DNA of 64,000 nt from Taklimakanibacter deserti (GTDB lineage Bacteria > Pseudomonadota > Alphaproteobacteria > Rhizobiales > Aestuariivirgaceae). The DNA lies in assembly GCA_003574785.1 (NCBI GenBank), contig QORU01000004.1:427716-491715 (forward strand), read 5' to 3'. Position 1 is the stretch's first letter, and each line of letters begins with the position of its first letter. Shown here one piece after another: positions 34,550-42,787 of the stretch. The notes beneath the pieces are model-generated. The model was given only the letters and a program-made list of their open reading frames with translations, had not been told where the DNA came from and made no database searches. The translations under genes and the position numbers were made by a program.

Positions 34550-35209
34550 GTGCTCTTGCAAATCGCCTTCGACAAACCGGAGCACCTCGCTCTCCTGCCC
34601 CAGGTGAAGCCCTTCGCCGACATCATCGAGATCGGCACGCCGGTGCTGAAGCGCTTCGGCATCTCGGCCATCGCGACGGCGCGCGAGCTGTGCCCCGATG
34701 TCATGGTGCTGGCCGACACCAAGACCGTCGATGGCGGCGCGCTCGAGGCCGACATGGTGTTCGGCGCCGGCGCCGCCTTCATGACCGTCCTTTCTTGCGC
34801 CTCGAAGGCGACGCATGAGACGGTCGGCAAGCGGGCCGAAGCTTTCGGCGCCACCGTCATCGTCGATACGATCACCGAATCGGGCAAAGCAGAGCTTCTG
34901 CCGCAGGATGCCGTCTTCCCGAAAAGCTTCGGCTATGTCGCCGTTCATTCGCCGACCGATGCCCGTCTCGCCGGCAACAGATCGACATCGCATATCGATG
35001 CCGTGAGGGAGATGCACGCGCGCGGTTTCCGCGTCTCGCTCGCCGGCGGCATCGGCCCCGATACGCTTTCCTCCGTCATCGCGGTCGAACCGGAGATCGT
35101 CGTCGTCGGCACGGCGATCACGGAATCGTCCAGTCCCAAAGAGGTGTCCCAATGGATTCGCGAGAGATTGCCCAATCCCGGCCGTGGCTGGCCGTGGGAC
35201 AGGAAATAG
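34550..35209 (+). CDS. hxlA: 3-hexulose-6-phosphate synthase (HPS)
   Basis: 219-aa TIM-barrel enzyme of the OMP-decarboxylase-like suprafamily that condenses ribulose 5-phosphate with formaldehyde to 3-hexulose 6-phosphate (or runs in reverse). Diagnostic segments are DIIEIGTPVLKRFG (residues 24-37), the catalytic LADTKTVDGG (about 57-66), and the phosphate loop SLAGGIGPDT (about 165). 3-keto-L-gulonate-6-phosphate decarboxylase is the main alternative, but the adjacent isomerase favours HPS. The start is GTG 34550 with AGGA 8 nt upstream. Its 3' end overlaps hxlB by 58 nt. Confidence 0.85.
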   Translation: MLLQIAFDKPEHLALLPQVKPFADIIEIGTPVLKRFGISAIATARELCPDVMVLADTKTVDGGALEADMVFGAGAAFMTVLSCASKATHETVGKRAEAFGATVIVDTITESGKAELLPQDAVFPKSFGYVAVHSPTDARLAGNRSTSHIDAVREMHARGFRVSLAGGIGPDTLSSVIAVEPEIVVVGTAITESSSPKEVSQWIRERLPNPGRGWPWDRK

Positions 35210-35700
35210 CCGACCTCCTGGCGCGCATAGACCGCCACGCCTTCGCCCAAGTCGTCGATGCCTTCAGCGACCCGGCGCAACGCTGGTTCTTCTCAGGGCA
35301 AGGCCGCTCCGGCCTCGTCGCCCAGATGGCGGCGATGCGCTTCATGCATCTCGGGCGCCAGGTGCATTTTGTCGGCGAAGTGTCGGCGCCCTCGATCCGC
35401 AAGGGCGATGCGCTCCTCGTCATCTCAGGGAGCGGTGAGACGCCGGTCAGCGTCGGCTTCGCCCGCATCGCCAGGGCGGAAAGCGCCACGGTGGTGACGC
35501 TGACGCACAAGCCCAAGGCGACGCTGGCCCAGATCGCCGATGTCGTCCTTCCCGTGCCGGTCGAGGAGACCCGTCAATTCGGCGGCAGCCTGTTCGAGCA
35601 ATCCTGCCTGCTCCTGCTCGACGGCGTCATATTGAGCCTCGCCGGCGACATGCCGGATGCCCACGGCGTGATGCTTCATCGCCACACCAACCTGCAGTGA
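35152..35700 (+). CDS. hxlB: 6-phospho-3-hexuloisomerase (PHI)
   Basis: 182-aa SIS-fold isomerase converting 3-hexulose 6-phosphate to fructose 6-phosphate. The SIS phosphate-binding loops are FFSGQGRSGLVAQMAAMR (residues 45-62) and LLVISGSGETPVSV (about 85-98); the C-terminal FEQSCLLLLDGVIL helix is typical. GAGG 7 nt before ATG 35152, within hxlA, supports an out-of-frame overlap of 58 nt. A later in-frame GTG at 35194 is the alternative. With hxlA it forms a formaldehyde-fixing ribulose monophosphate unit. Confidence 0.86.
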   Translation: MDSREIAQSRPWLAVGQEIADLLARIDRHAFAQVVDAFSDPAQRWFFSGQGRSGLVAQMAAMRFMHLGRQVHFVGEVSAPSIRKGDALLVISGSGETPVSVGFARIARAESATVVTLTHKPKATLAQIADVVLPVPVEETRQFGGSLFEQSCLLLLDGVILSLAGDMPDAHGVMLHRHTNLQ

Positions 35701-35729
35701 GCCTATGGCGCGCACGTGTCTCAAATTTT

Positions 35730-35892
35730 CCCCTCTCCCGTTGCGAAGCAATGGGAGAGGGTGCCCGAAGGGCGGGTGAGGGCTCTTTGTTTCAGCAAGG
35801 AATACTCGTTGAGATCAGAGCACATTGGGCGAAAGAGCCCTCATCCGGGCTTCGGCCACCTTCTCCCACGCTGCGCGCGGGAGAAGGGAAAT
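35730..35892. repeat. 163-bp intergenic inverted-repeat element, copy B
   Basis: Same length as copy A at 34330 and about 96% identical (7 substitutions, no indels). Its last bases GAGAAGGGAAAT provide both the Shine-Dalgarno and the first two bases of the start codon of the kinase gene at 35891. Confidence 0.8.
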
Positions 35893-36781
35893 GACTGAGA
35901 TACTGCGCACCGTCAGCATTGGCGACGGCATCATCGATGCGGTCGAGCTCGAAGACGGCACCGTCGAATATCTCCCGGGCGGTGCGGCGCTCAATCTTGC
36001 CGTCGGCCTGGTGCGATTGGGCCTCGCCTCCGGGCTCGTGACGCGCTTCGGGAGCGATCGCTACGGCGCCCTGATCCAGCGCCATCTGCGCCAAGAGAAG
36101 GTCACGGTCCTCAATCCGCCCAATGTCGATTTCACCGGCGTCGCCTTCTCGCGCCGCCGCAACGGCGAGCCTTTTTACGAATTCTCAAGCCAGATGTTCC
36201 GCCGCCGCATCGTCTTCACGAGCGCGGTGATGGCGGCGATCGAGGCCGCCGATGCGGTCGCGGTCAATTCATTCCCTTTCGACGATCACCGGCAGACTGA
36301 AGCGCTGGTCGCAGCACTCGCCAAGGCGAAAGGGCTCATCGTCGTCGATCCCAATCCGCGCCTGAGCCTCATTGCCGACATGGCGGCCTATTGCAATGGC
36401 GCCGAGACCGCGATGGCTCGCGCCACGCTCGTCAAGCTGAGCGATGAGGATATGGCCCTCTTCTATGGCGGCGACCGGAAGAAGACAGTGGCCCGGCTCT
36501 TCGGTCTCGGCATCGAAACCCTGTTGCTCACCCATGGCGCCGGAGGGGCGAGCCTTCACACCAGGTCCGGCCTCTCCGTCGCCGTGGACATCGCCCGGCA
36601 GGCGAAGCCCCTCGTCGACACGATGGGCGCCGGCGATGCGACGCTCGCCACGGTGATCGCCTTCATTCTGCAGGAGGGCATGCCACGGGAGGAAGGCGAC
36701 TGGCGCCACTGTCTCGACAAGGCCATGCAGGTCGCGGCGGCGACCTGCGCCCATGCCGGCGGCGGGCTGATCCTGCCTTAG
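35891..36781 (+). CDS. PfkB-family carbohydrate kinase
   Basis: 296-aa ribokinase-fold sugar kinase. The features are the N-terminal substrate loop PGGAALNLAVGLVRLGL (residues 28-44), the VDPNPR motif, and the C-terminal anion-hole signature DTMGAGDATLA (about 243-253), whose Asp is the catalytic base. Fructokinase-like specificity fits best but is not proven. The start ATG 35891 lies in the final two bases of repeat B, and its ribosome-binding site AGAAGGGAA is part of the repeat. The association with hxlAB suggests feeding a phosphorylated hexose into, or out of, the same pool. Confidence 0.87.
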   Translation: MTEILRTVSIGDGIIDAVELEDGTVEYLPGGAALNLAVGLVRLGLASGLVTRFGSDRYGALIQRHLRQEKVTVLNPPNVDFTGVAFSRRRNGEPFYEFSSQMFRRRIVFTSAVMAAIEAADAVAVNSFPFDDHRQTEALVAALAKAKGLIVVDPNPRLSLIADMAAYCNGAETAMARATLVKLSDEDMALFYGGDRKKTVARLFGLGIETLLLTHGAGGASLHTRSGLSVAVDIARQAKPLVDTMGAGDATLATVIAFILQEGMPREEGDWRHCLDKAMQVAAATCAHAGGGLILP

Positions 36782-36806
36782 GGCTTGCAATCGTGGGCCA
36801 GATCGT

Positions 36807-36823
36807 GAGATTTGGGAAATCTC
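36807..36823. terminator. Small hairpin after the PfkB gene
   Basis: GAGATTT-GGG-AAATCTC, a perfect 7-bp stem 26 nt after the kinase stop, without a long U-tract. It may be a weak terminator. Confidence 0.3.
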
Positions 36824-36950
36824 AGTATGGGATGGCGCGTCCCGGACTCGATCGCGCCGCCGGCCAGCGGCGCTGGAAAATTCCCTGCTCCGCAAGCTTC
36901 CAGGAACCTAACCCATTGATATTGCTCAGGGTGGATTTTTTTCGCGAAAT

Positions 36951-36980
36951 TCCCTGATAATCCCTGATAATCCCTGATAT
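36951..36980. repeat. Three tandem decamers TCCCTGATAA
   Basis: TCCCTGATAA, TCCCTGATAA, TCCCTGATAT in direct array. The preceding TTCCCTGCTCCGCAAGCTTCC (about 36880) resembles sequence that I recall near integrase sites and insertion remnants in Rhizobiales. It lies 10 nt past the 3' end of the YqeY gene. Confidence 0.7.
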
Positions 36981-36990
36981 GGCGGCCCGG

Positions 36991-37452
36991 TCAGGCGCCG
37001 AGCAGGCCCTTGATCACGGCCCCGGCCTTGCCGAAATCCATCTGGCCTGAATATTTCGCTTTGAGCGCGCCCATGACCTTGCCCATGTCCTTGACCGAGG
37101 TGGCGCCGACGTCCTTGATCACCGCGGCGATGACCGATTTCACTTCCTCGTCCGAGAGCTGCTTCGGCATGTAGCCCTGGATGATCTGGATCTCTTCGCG
37201 CTCCTGGGTCGCAAGCTCGTCGCGCCCGGCCTTCTCGTAGATTTCGAGGCTCTCCTGGCGCTGCTTGACCATCTTGGCCAGCACTTCGACGATCTGGGCG
37301 TCATTCACCCCGGCATCGGGCCCGGCCGTGCGGTTCAGGATGTCGCGGTCCTTGATGGCGGAATTGACGAGCCGGAGCGTCGAAACCCGCCTTTTGTCGC
37401 CCGATTTCATCGCCTCTTTCAGGCTGTCATTGATCTGGTCACGCAAACCCAT
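36991..37452 (-). CDS. GatB/YqeY domain protein
   Basis: 153-aa helical protein of the YqeY family, related to the tail domain of GatB. Typical segments: LRDQINDSLKEAMKSGDKRR at the N terminus, ATQEREEIQIIQGYMPKQLS in the middle, and the closing MGKVMGALKAKYSGQMDFGKA. Proposed roles include tRNA-dependent amidation, but this is unproven. AAGGA about 7 nt before ATG 37452 supports the start. Divergent from carA, an arrangement conserved in Rhizobiales. Confidence 0.92.
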   Translation of the reverse strand: MGLRDQINDSLKEAMKSGDKRRVSTLRLVNSAIKDRDILNRTAGPDAGVNDAQIVEVLAKMVKQRQESLEIYEKAGRDELATQEREEIQIIQGYMPKQLSDEEVKSVIAAVIKDVGATSVKDMGKVMGALKAKYSGQMDFGKAGAVIKGLLGA

Positions 37453-37567
37453 GGGAATTTCCTTGCCGATGAAAGGGGTTGAGATACGCCCGGACGGGCG
37501 GCCATGCAACCTTGACGGACCGAAACCAGCCCCATAAGAGAACGCAAATTCAGGAGATCATGAGTCC

Positions 37568-38803
37568 ATGGCGAAGAAAACCCCTGCCCGGCCGGTGAAA
37601 CCGAGGGCGGTGAAGAAATCTGCGCGCCCGTCCTTTTCCGACTGGGAAGCGCCGCGCGTCACCGGTCTCCTTGTGCTCGCCGACGGCACCGTCATCGAAG
37701 GCTTTGGCTTCGGCGCCGAGGGCGAGGCCGTGGGCGAAGTGTGCTTCAACACCGCGATGACCGGCTATCAGGAGATCCTGACCGATCCCTCCTATGCCGG
37801 CCAGATCGTCACTTTCACCTTCCCGCATATCGGCAATGTCGGCACCAATGAGGACGACATCGAGACGACCAATCTTGCCGCAACGTCGGGCGTGCGCGGC
37901 TGTGTCGTCAAGGCCTCCGTCACCGATCCCGCCAATTACAGGAGCCACCGCCATTTCAGCCAGTGGCTCAAGGCGCGGGGCATCGTCGGGCTTGGCGGTA
38001 TCGACACCAGGGCGCTCACCAATCTCATCCGCGAGAAAGGCATGCCCAACGGCGTCATCGCTCATCATGCCAGGGGCCATTTCGACCTCAAGAAGCTCAA
38101 AGCGATGGCGGCTGAATGGCCGGGCCTCGTCGGCATGGATCTCGCCAAGGACGTCTCGCTCACTCAGCGCATGGCGTGGGACGAGACGACCTGGGACTGG
38201 AGAGCGGGCTATGGCCGGGGCAATGGCGCCAGATACAAGGTCGTTGCGGTCGATTATGGGCTCAAGCGCAACATCCTGCGCTGCCTCACCACGGTCGGTT
38301 GCGAGGTGACGGTGGTGCCGGCGACCGCGCTGGCCGACGACATTCTCGCCATGAATCCCGATGGCATCTTTCTCTCGAACGGTCCCGGCGACCCCGCGGC
38401 GACCGGCGAATATGCGGTGCCCGAGATCAAGAAGCTCGTCTCTTCCGGCAAGCCCGTCTTCGGCATCTGCCTCGGCCATCAGATGCTGGCGCTGGCGCTC
38501 GGCGCCAAGACCCAGAAGATGCATCAGGGCCATCACGGCGCCAATCACCCGGTGAAGGATTTTACCACCGGCAAGGTCGAGATCACCTCGATGAATCACG
38601 GCTTCACCGTCGATCGCGCGACATTGCCGCAAGGCGTCGTCGAGACCCATGTCTCTTTGTTCGATGGCTCCAATTGCGGCATCGCCGTCGAAGGCAAGCC
38701 GATCTTCTCGGTGCAGTATCATCCGGAAGCCTCGCCAGGCCCCCAGGACAGCCACTATCTCTTCAAGCGCTTCGTCGAGCAGATGGACAAGGCGAAGGGC
38801 TGA
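37568..38803 (+). CDS. carA: Carbamoyl-phosphate synthase small (glutaminase) subunit
   Basis: 411-aa glutamine amidotransferase that supplies ammonia to CarB for carbamoyl phosphate (arginine and pyrimidine synthesis). The N-terminal domain contains GFGFGAEGEAVGEVCFNTAMTGYQE. The class I amidotransferase triad is the cysteine in FGICLGHQ with H and E in QYHPEASPGP. AGGAG lies 11 nt before ATG 37568; an out-of-frame ATG at 37560 opens a 12-codon ORF in between. carB is more than 19 kb away. Confidence 0.97.
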   Translation: MAKKTPARPVKPRAVKKSARPSFSDWEAPRVTGLLVLADGTVIEGFGFGAEGEAVGEVCFNTAMTGYQEILTDPSYAGQIVTFTFPHIGNVGTNEDDIETTNLAATSGVRGCVVKASVTDPANYRSHRHFSQWLKARGIVGLGGIDTRALTNLIREKGMPNGVIAHHARGHFDLKKLKAMAAEWPGLVGMDLAKDVSLTQRMAWDETTWDWRAGYGRGNGARYKVVAVDYGLKRNILRCLTTVGCEVTVVPATALADDILAMNPDGIFLSNGPGDPAATGEYAVPEIKKLVSSGKPVFGICLGHQMLALALGAKTQKMHQGHHGANHPVKDFTTGKVEITSMNHGFTVDRATLPQGVVETHVSLFDGSNCGIAVEGKPIFSVQYHPEASPGPQDSHYLFKRFVEQMDKAKG

Positions 38804-38846
38804 GCGCCTTCACACAACTGTCACATTCGCATGTCCTTCAAGGGCC

Positions 38847-39842
38847 ATGCCGGAATCCGTATCGCACCTTGTCTCGCCTGACGACGTTCCGGGTTTCGTC
38901 TGCGCCTATCGCTTCGCCGCTGACGGGACGGCAAGAAAGCTGACAGAGCAGGACATCGATCCGCAGCTCACATCGTCTGCCGACGAGTGGCTGTGGCTGC
39001 ATCTCAATTTCATCGACCAGCGCTGCGCCCGCTGGCTGGCGCGCTCAGGGAAACTCACGGCGCTCGCCATCGACTTCATCGAGCATGTCCCCGCCTACCA
39101 GACGATCGACAGCTTCGAGCGCGAGACCGTCGGCAGCGTCGCCGAACTGCGCCGCGACTTCACCGGCGAGACGCATGAGGCCTGCCGTCTGCATTTCCTC
39201 CTGGCCGACGGTCTTCTCGTCACCTTGCGCGCCAAGCCGGTGCGCTCGGCCGAGCTGATCCGGCGCCAGCTCGATGCCGGCCGGCGCTTCGCGGGGCCGG
39301 CGCAATTGCTGCTCGCCTTCTTCTCTCACTATGCGCAAGGGATCGAGTCCGTGCTGCATGACCTCGCCGCCGAGATCGAGCTCATCGAGGACCGCGTGCT
39401 CGACGACCGCGTCAGCGACGAGCGACGGCGCGCCGTGATCGTGCGTCGGGAAGCAGCGATGCTGCATCGCCAGCAGAGGAGCTTGCGGCGCGTGCTGATG
39501 GAGGCGGCGCGTGGCACACCCGCCTTCCCTGCCGATCTCACCGACCTGCTCGACCTCCATCTCCATCTCGATCAGGAATTCGAGCAGATCGAGCACCGCG
39601 CCCGTCTCTTTCATGACGAGATCGACGCCAAGCTTGCCGCCGAGACCAACCGGCAGCTCTACCGGCTCTCCGTCCTCACCGCCCTTTTTCTACCACCGGC
39701 GTTCGTCGCCGGGCTCTTCGGCATGAATCTCGATGGCCTGCCCTGGACCGGCGTCCCGCATGGCTTCTGGCTGGCGACGGCGACGGCAATCCTGTCCTCC
39801 GTCGCCACCTGGCTGTTCCTGCGCTATGTCGACCGCGGTTAG
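38847..39842 (+). CDS. CorA/ZntB-family divalent metal transporter
   Basis: 331-aa two-TM pentameric channel-like transporter. A long soluble N-terminal domain and stalk helix lead to LTALFLPPAFVAGLFGMNLDG (about residues 278-298), containing the family GMN signature, then a second TM helix WLATATAILSSVATWLFL. The GMN-x4 loop and overall length favour the ZntB (zinc) branch over Mg-type CorA, with moderate certainty. The upstream 43 nt from carA is short, so read-through from carA is possible. The stop overlaps the convergent SCO gene by 4 nt. Confidence 0.87.
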   Translation: MPESVSHLVSPDDVPGFVCAYRFAADGTARKLTEQDIDPQLTSSADEWLWLHLNFIDQRCARWLARSGKLTALAIDFIEHVPAYQTIDSFERETVGSVAELRRDFTGETHEACRLHFLLADGLLVTLRAKPVRSAELIRRQLDAGRRFAGPAQLLLAFFSHYAQGIESVLHDLAAEIELIEDRVLDDRVSDERRRAVIVRREAAMLHRQQRSLRRVLMEAARGTPAFPADLTDLLDLHLHLDQEFEQIEHRARLFHDEIDAKLAAETNRQLYRLSVLTALFLPPAFVAGLFGMNLDGLPWTGVPHGFWLATATAILSSVATWLFLRYVDRG

Positions 39843-40432
39843 CCTTCCTTGAGAAGGCGCCTGAGCTTCGCCAGCCGCACCTCGGGCTTCTCCTCGAAGT
39901 CGAGCGTGCCGAAGAACCGGCCTTGACGATCCATGAGATAAACGAGCGCCGTATGGTTCATCGTATAGTCGCCATCCTCGGTCCTGACCTTCTCATAGAA
40001 GACGCGATAGCTCTTGGCGATCTCCGGCAATTGCTCGAGGGAAGGCCGCAAGCCCACGATGCGCGGATCGAAGCTCGTCAGATAGCTCTTGAGGAACGCC
40101 GTCGTATCGCGCTCAGGGTCGACGGTGATGAAGAACACCTTGAGGTCCTTTGCCTCACTCCCAAGCTTGCCGAGCGCGCTCGACATCTCATAGAGCGTCG
40201 TCGGACAGACGTCGGGGCAATGGGTGAAGCCGAAGAACACCGCGAAGGGTTGCCCCTTCAATGTCTCGCTGTCGACCGTATCGCCCGAGGAGGCGGCGAG
40301 CTTGAACGGCCCGCCGATCGCCGCCGGCGCGATGGCGATTGCGTTCTGGCGATCGAGATAGACATAGGCCGCAGCGCTCACGGTGGCGATGGCGACGAGC
40401 GCCCAGAGGATGATGCGCAAAGGCTTGAGCAT
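39839..40432 (-). CDS. SCO1/SenC-family copper chaperone
   Basis: 197-aa membrane-anchored thioredoxin-fold protein that helps deliver copper to the CuA centre of cytochrome oxidase. One N-terminal TM helix (about residues 8-26). The copper site is FGFTHCPDVCPTTLYEM (CxxxC, about residues 74-78), with the distal histidine in DYTMNHTALVYLMD. It is last in the minus-strand operon DUF2946-PepSY-PCuAC-SCO and lies 1 nt from PCuAC. Confidence 0.92.
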   Translation of the reverse strand: MLKPLRIILWALVAIATVSAAAYVYLDRQNAIAIAPAAIGGPFKLAASSGDTVDSETLKGQPFAVFFGFTHCPDVCPTTLYEMSSALGKLGSEAKDLKVFFITVDPERDTTAFLKSYLTSFDPRIVGLRPSLEQLPEIAKSYRVFYEKVRTEDGDYTMNHTALVYLMDRQGRFFGTLDFEEKPEVRLAKLRRLLKEG

Positions 40433-40433
40433 G

Positions 40434-40913
40434 TCACATCTCTCCGTGATCGTCGCCGCCCATCGGCTCGACCGCGAACTCGACCGGCACCTCGCCTGCC
40501 TTTTCGAAAGTCAGCACCGCCGTGAAGCTCTGGCCTTCCGCCGGCAGCGTCTTGAGGCCCATGAACATCACATGGTTCGACTTCGACTTAAGCTCGACCG
40601 TTTGTCCGGCCGGGATGGCGAGGCCGCCCGCAAGCTCGAACATCTTCATGATGCCGTTCTCGATCTTCATGCCGTGAATCTGGATCTTCCCGGCGACCTC
40701 GGCGCTGATCGCGACCAGCCGGTCGTCTTCCTTTCCTTCATTGGTGATCTTGAGGAAACCCGCGGCGACCTTGGCGCCCGCGGGCGGCTTGGGCGTCCAG
40801 GGATGGGCGATGACGAGAGCGCCCGCTTTATAGTCATGCGCATGAGCGGCGGTCGCCATGAGGGCCGCACCGGTGAGCACGATGGCGACGATGAATTCCT
40901 TGCTGAGTCTCAT
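40434..40913 (-). CDS. PCuAC-family periplasmic copper chaperone
   Basis: 159-aa periplasmic protein with a signal peptide (residues 1-25, ending AAHAHD). The metal motif H-x-M ... M ... H-x-M is present as IHGMKIENGIMKMFELAGG and NHVMFMGL. The protein carries Cu(I) to SCO and CuA assembly. The His/Met-rich tail GGDDHGEM may bind a second copper. It is followed directly by the SCO gene. Confidence 0.92.
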   Translation of the reverse strand: MRLSKEFIVAIVLTGAALMATAAHAHDYKAGALVIAHPWTPKPPAGAKVAAGFLKITNEGKEDDRLVAISAEVAGKIQIHGMKIENGIMKMFELAGGLAIPAGQTVELKSKSNHVMFMGLKTLPAEGQSFTAVLTFEKAGEVPVEFAVEPMGGDDHGEM

Positions 40914-40931
40914 GAGAAGAGGTCCTTGCTG

Positions 40932-42305
40932 TCAGGCCATGCGCTGCTTGAGGCGGCGCGGCAGGATGAGATCGATGGCGAGCGCCAGGACGAGCGTCAG
41001 CCCGACCAGCGGAAAGACGATGCCGGTCGCCGCTGCGATGAGGAGGATGGTGCGCGGAACGCGGTAGTCGGCCGGATAGTTGGGCGCGCCGAGGGCGCCT
41101 TTGGGACGCCGCTTCCACCACATGACGGTGGCCGAGACCGCCATCAGGATGATGGCGAGACAGGTGCTGAGCATCACCAATTGGTTGATGCGGCCGAATT
41201 CCTGGCCCTGATGCACGCTGATGCCGAACTCGATCGCCTTGCCGACCGGGCCCAGTTCCTTGAACCCGCCGTCGAACAAGGGCTTGCCCGTATACTGGTC
41301 GAGATGGATGACGCGCTCATCGCCGACGTGGTCGGGGAAGATGGAAGCGGAATAGACGCCCGCTTTGTCCTGCGGCAGGTCGATGAGATAGCCTTTGCTT
41401 ATGTGGAGCGCGTCGAAGATCGGCACCGCTTTGTCGAGGCCGATCGGCTCGCCCATGACCATATGGCTTTCGGGCATCGGCGTGTTCTCGAGCGACCATG
41501 AGGTCTGGGTCATCGCATGGCCGGCATGCTCGTTGGATTTCGGCACGTCGTTCCAGAACTGCGCCGGGTAGCCGAAGCCATACTGGTCGGCATATTTGTT
41601 GAGATGGGCGCCCCAGAAGCCCGACCAGGGCAGGCCGGTGATGGCGAGGAAGAAGATGAGCGCCCCGACGATGGAGCCGGTCACCGCATGGAGGTCGCGC
41701 CAGAAAAGACGGGCTCGGGGTCGCGCGCGCACGCTCATGACGCCGCCCGTCTGGCCGCGCGGCCACCACAGATAGAAGCCGGTGACGACGAGGACGAGCG
41801 TCCAGCCTGCGACGATCTCGATGATGCGGTTGGGCAGCCAGCCGAAATAGTCGAGGCTGTGGACCTTCTTGAGGAATTGCATCAGCGGCGTTCGCGACGA
41901 TCCGGAATCGGCGAAACTGCCGGTGACGTCTCCCGTATAGGGATTGACGAAGACCGACATTGGGCCTTGCGCCGCGCTGTCGATGCCGACCTCGGCGGTT
42001 CTGTCCGAGGCTTCGGGTGGCGCATAGCGGAAAGGCGTGCCGGGGACGGCGGCCTCGGCGCGCTTCACGATCTCGGAGGGCTTGAGGGTCTCCGCATCGC
42101 TCGGCGCGACATAAAGCTCCTTCGCATAGACGATCGCGTTGATTTCATCCTTGAACAAATAAAGGCTGCCGGTGATGGCGAGCGAAACGAGGAACGGCAG
42201 GACCAGCAGCCCTGCATAGAAGTGCCATCTCCATATGGCGCGGTAGAGCAGCGCTGAAGGCGACGATGGGGCAAGGGCCTCCTGTGGCAAGTCGGCGACG
42301 GACAT
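40932..42305 (-). CDS. PepSY-associated TM-helix (PiuB-like) protein
   Basis: 457-aa inner-membrane protein with four main TM helices and two periplasmic PepSY-type domains. It opens with the PiuB signature LLYRAIWRWHFYAGLLVLPFL (residues 19-39), and VHSLDYFGWLPNRIIEI and RDLHAVTGSIVGALIFFLAI follow. Members reduce or move metal complexes, often iron or copper. GGAG about 8 nt before ATG 42305 supports this start over 42317. In this operon a copper role is more likely than siderophore-iron (inference). Confidence 0.87.
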   Translation of the reverse strand: MSVADLPQEALAPSSPSALLYRAIWRWHFYAGLLVLPFLVSLAITGSLYLFKDEINAIVYAKELYVAPSDAETLKPSEIVKRAEAAVPGTPFRYAPPEASDRTAEVGIDSAAQGPMSVFVNPYTGDVTGSFADSGSSRTPLMQFLKKVHSLDYFGWLPNRIIEIVAGWTLVLVVTGFYLWWPRGQTGGVMSVRARPRARLFWRDLHAVTGSIVGALIFFLAITGLPWSGFWGAHLNKYADQYGFGYPAQFWNDVPKSNEHAGHAMTQTSWSLENTPMPESHMVMGEPIGLDKAVPIFDALHISKGYLIDLPQDKAGVYSASIFPDHVGDERVIHLDQYTGKPLFDGGFKELGPVGKAIEFGISVHQGQEFGRINQLVMLSTCLAIILMAVSATVMWWKRRPKGALGAPNYPADYRVPRTILLIAAATGIVFPLVGLTLVLALAIDLILPRRLKQRMA

Positions 42306-42379
42306 GAAATTCTCCATGAGACATGGCAGACGGCGCCGGGAAGGCGCCAGTCATTGGATCACTACGGATGGAAAAGGTT

Positions 42380-42787
42380 TCAGGTTGTCGCTGGAGGTCC
42401 GCGCGACTGGATGTCCGAGGTGAAGAGGCCCAATGCCGGCAGCGCGAAATCCTTGGGCTGCGGGACGGCGAGGGCCAGTTGGACGAAGAAGGGTTCAACC
42501 GCGGCGTCGGCGGGCGGCGGTGCGGCGGAGGCGCCGGCGAAGGGACAGGCGGTGGAGCACAATATGCATTCCGGCTGATGCTGCACCGGCTTGCCGGGCA
42601 CCGGGCCCGAGCCCGGCATGGTGCAGATCTCGACCGCCGCGAGATCGCGCAGCAAGAGGAATTCCGCCGTGGGCGCGGGCTTCGGCAGGATGCCGAGCAG
42701 GATCGGGAGCAAGAGAAGATAGAGGGTCGCCAGGGCGAAGCTCGCCCTTCCGCGCCTCAACATCTCGAGCAAGCTCCCGCTTCTCAT
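42380..42787 (-). CDS. DUF2946-like small membrane protein
   Basis: 135-aa protein with one N-terminal TM helix (about residues 17-35) and a cysteine pattern C-TMPGSGP and ECILCSTACPF, as in the DUF2946 family found beside copper genes. The start ATG 42787 overlaps the amidase stop by one base (TGATG), so its translation may be coupled to the amidase. Downstream are the PepSY, PCuAC and SCO genes, 74 nt away. Confidence 0.7.
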   Translation of the reverse strand: MRSGSLLEMLRRGRASFALATLYLLLLPILLGILPKPAPTAEFLLLRDLAAVEICTMPGSGPVPGKPVQHQPECILCSTACPFAGASAAPPPADAAVEPFFVQLALAVPQPKDFALPALGLFTSDIQSRGPPATT

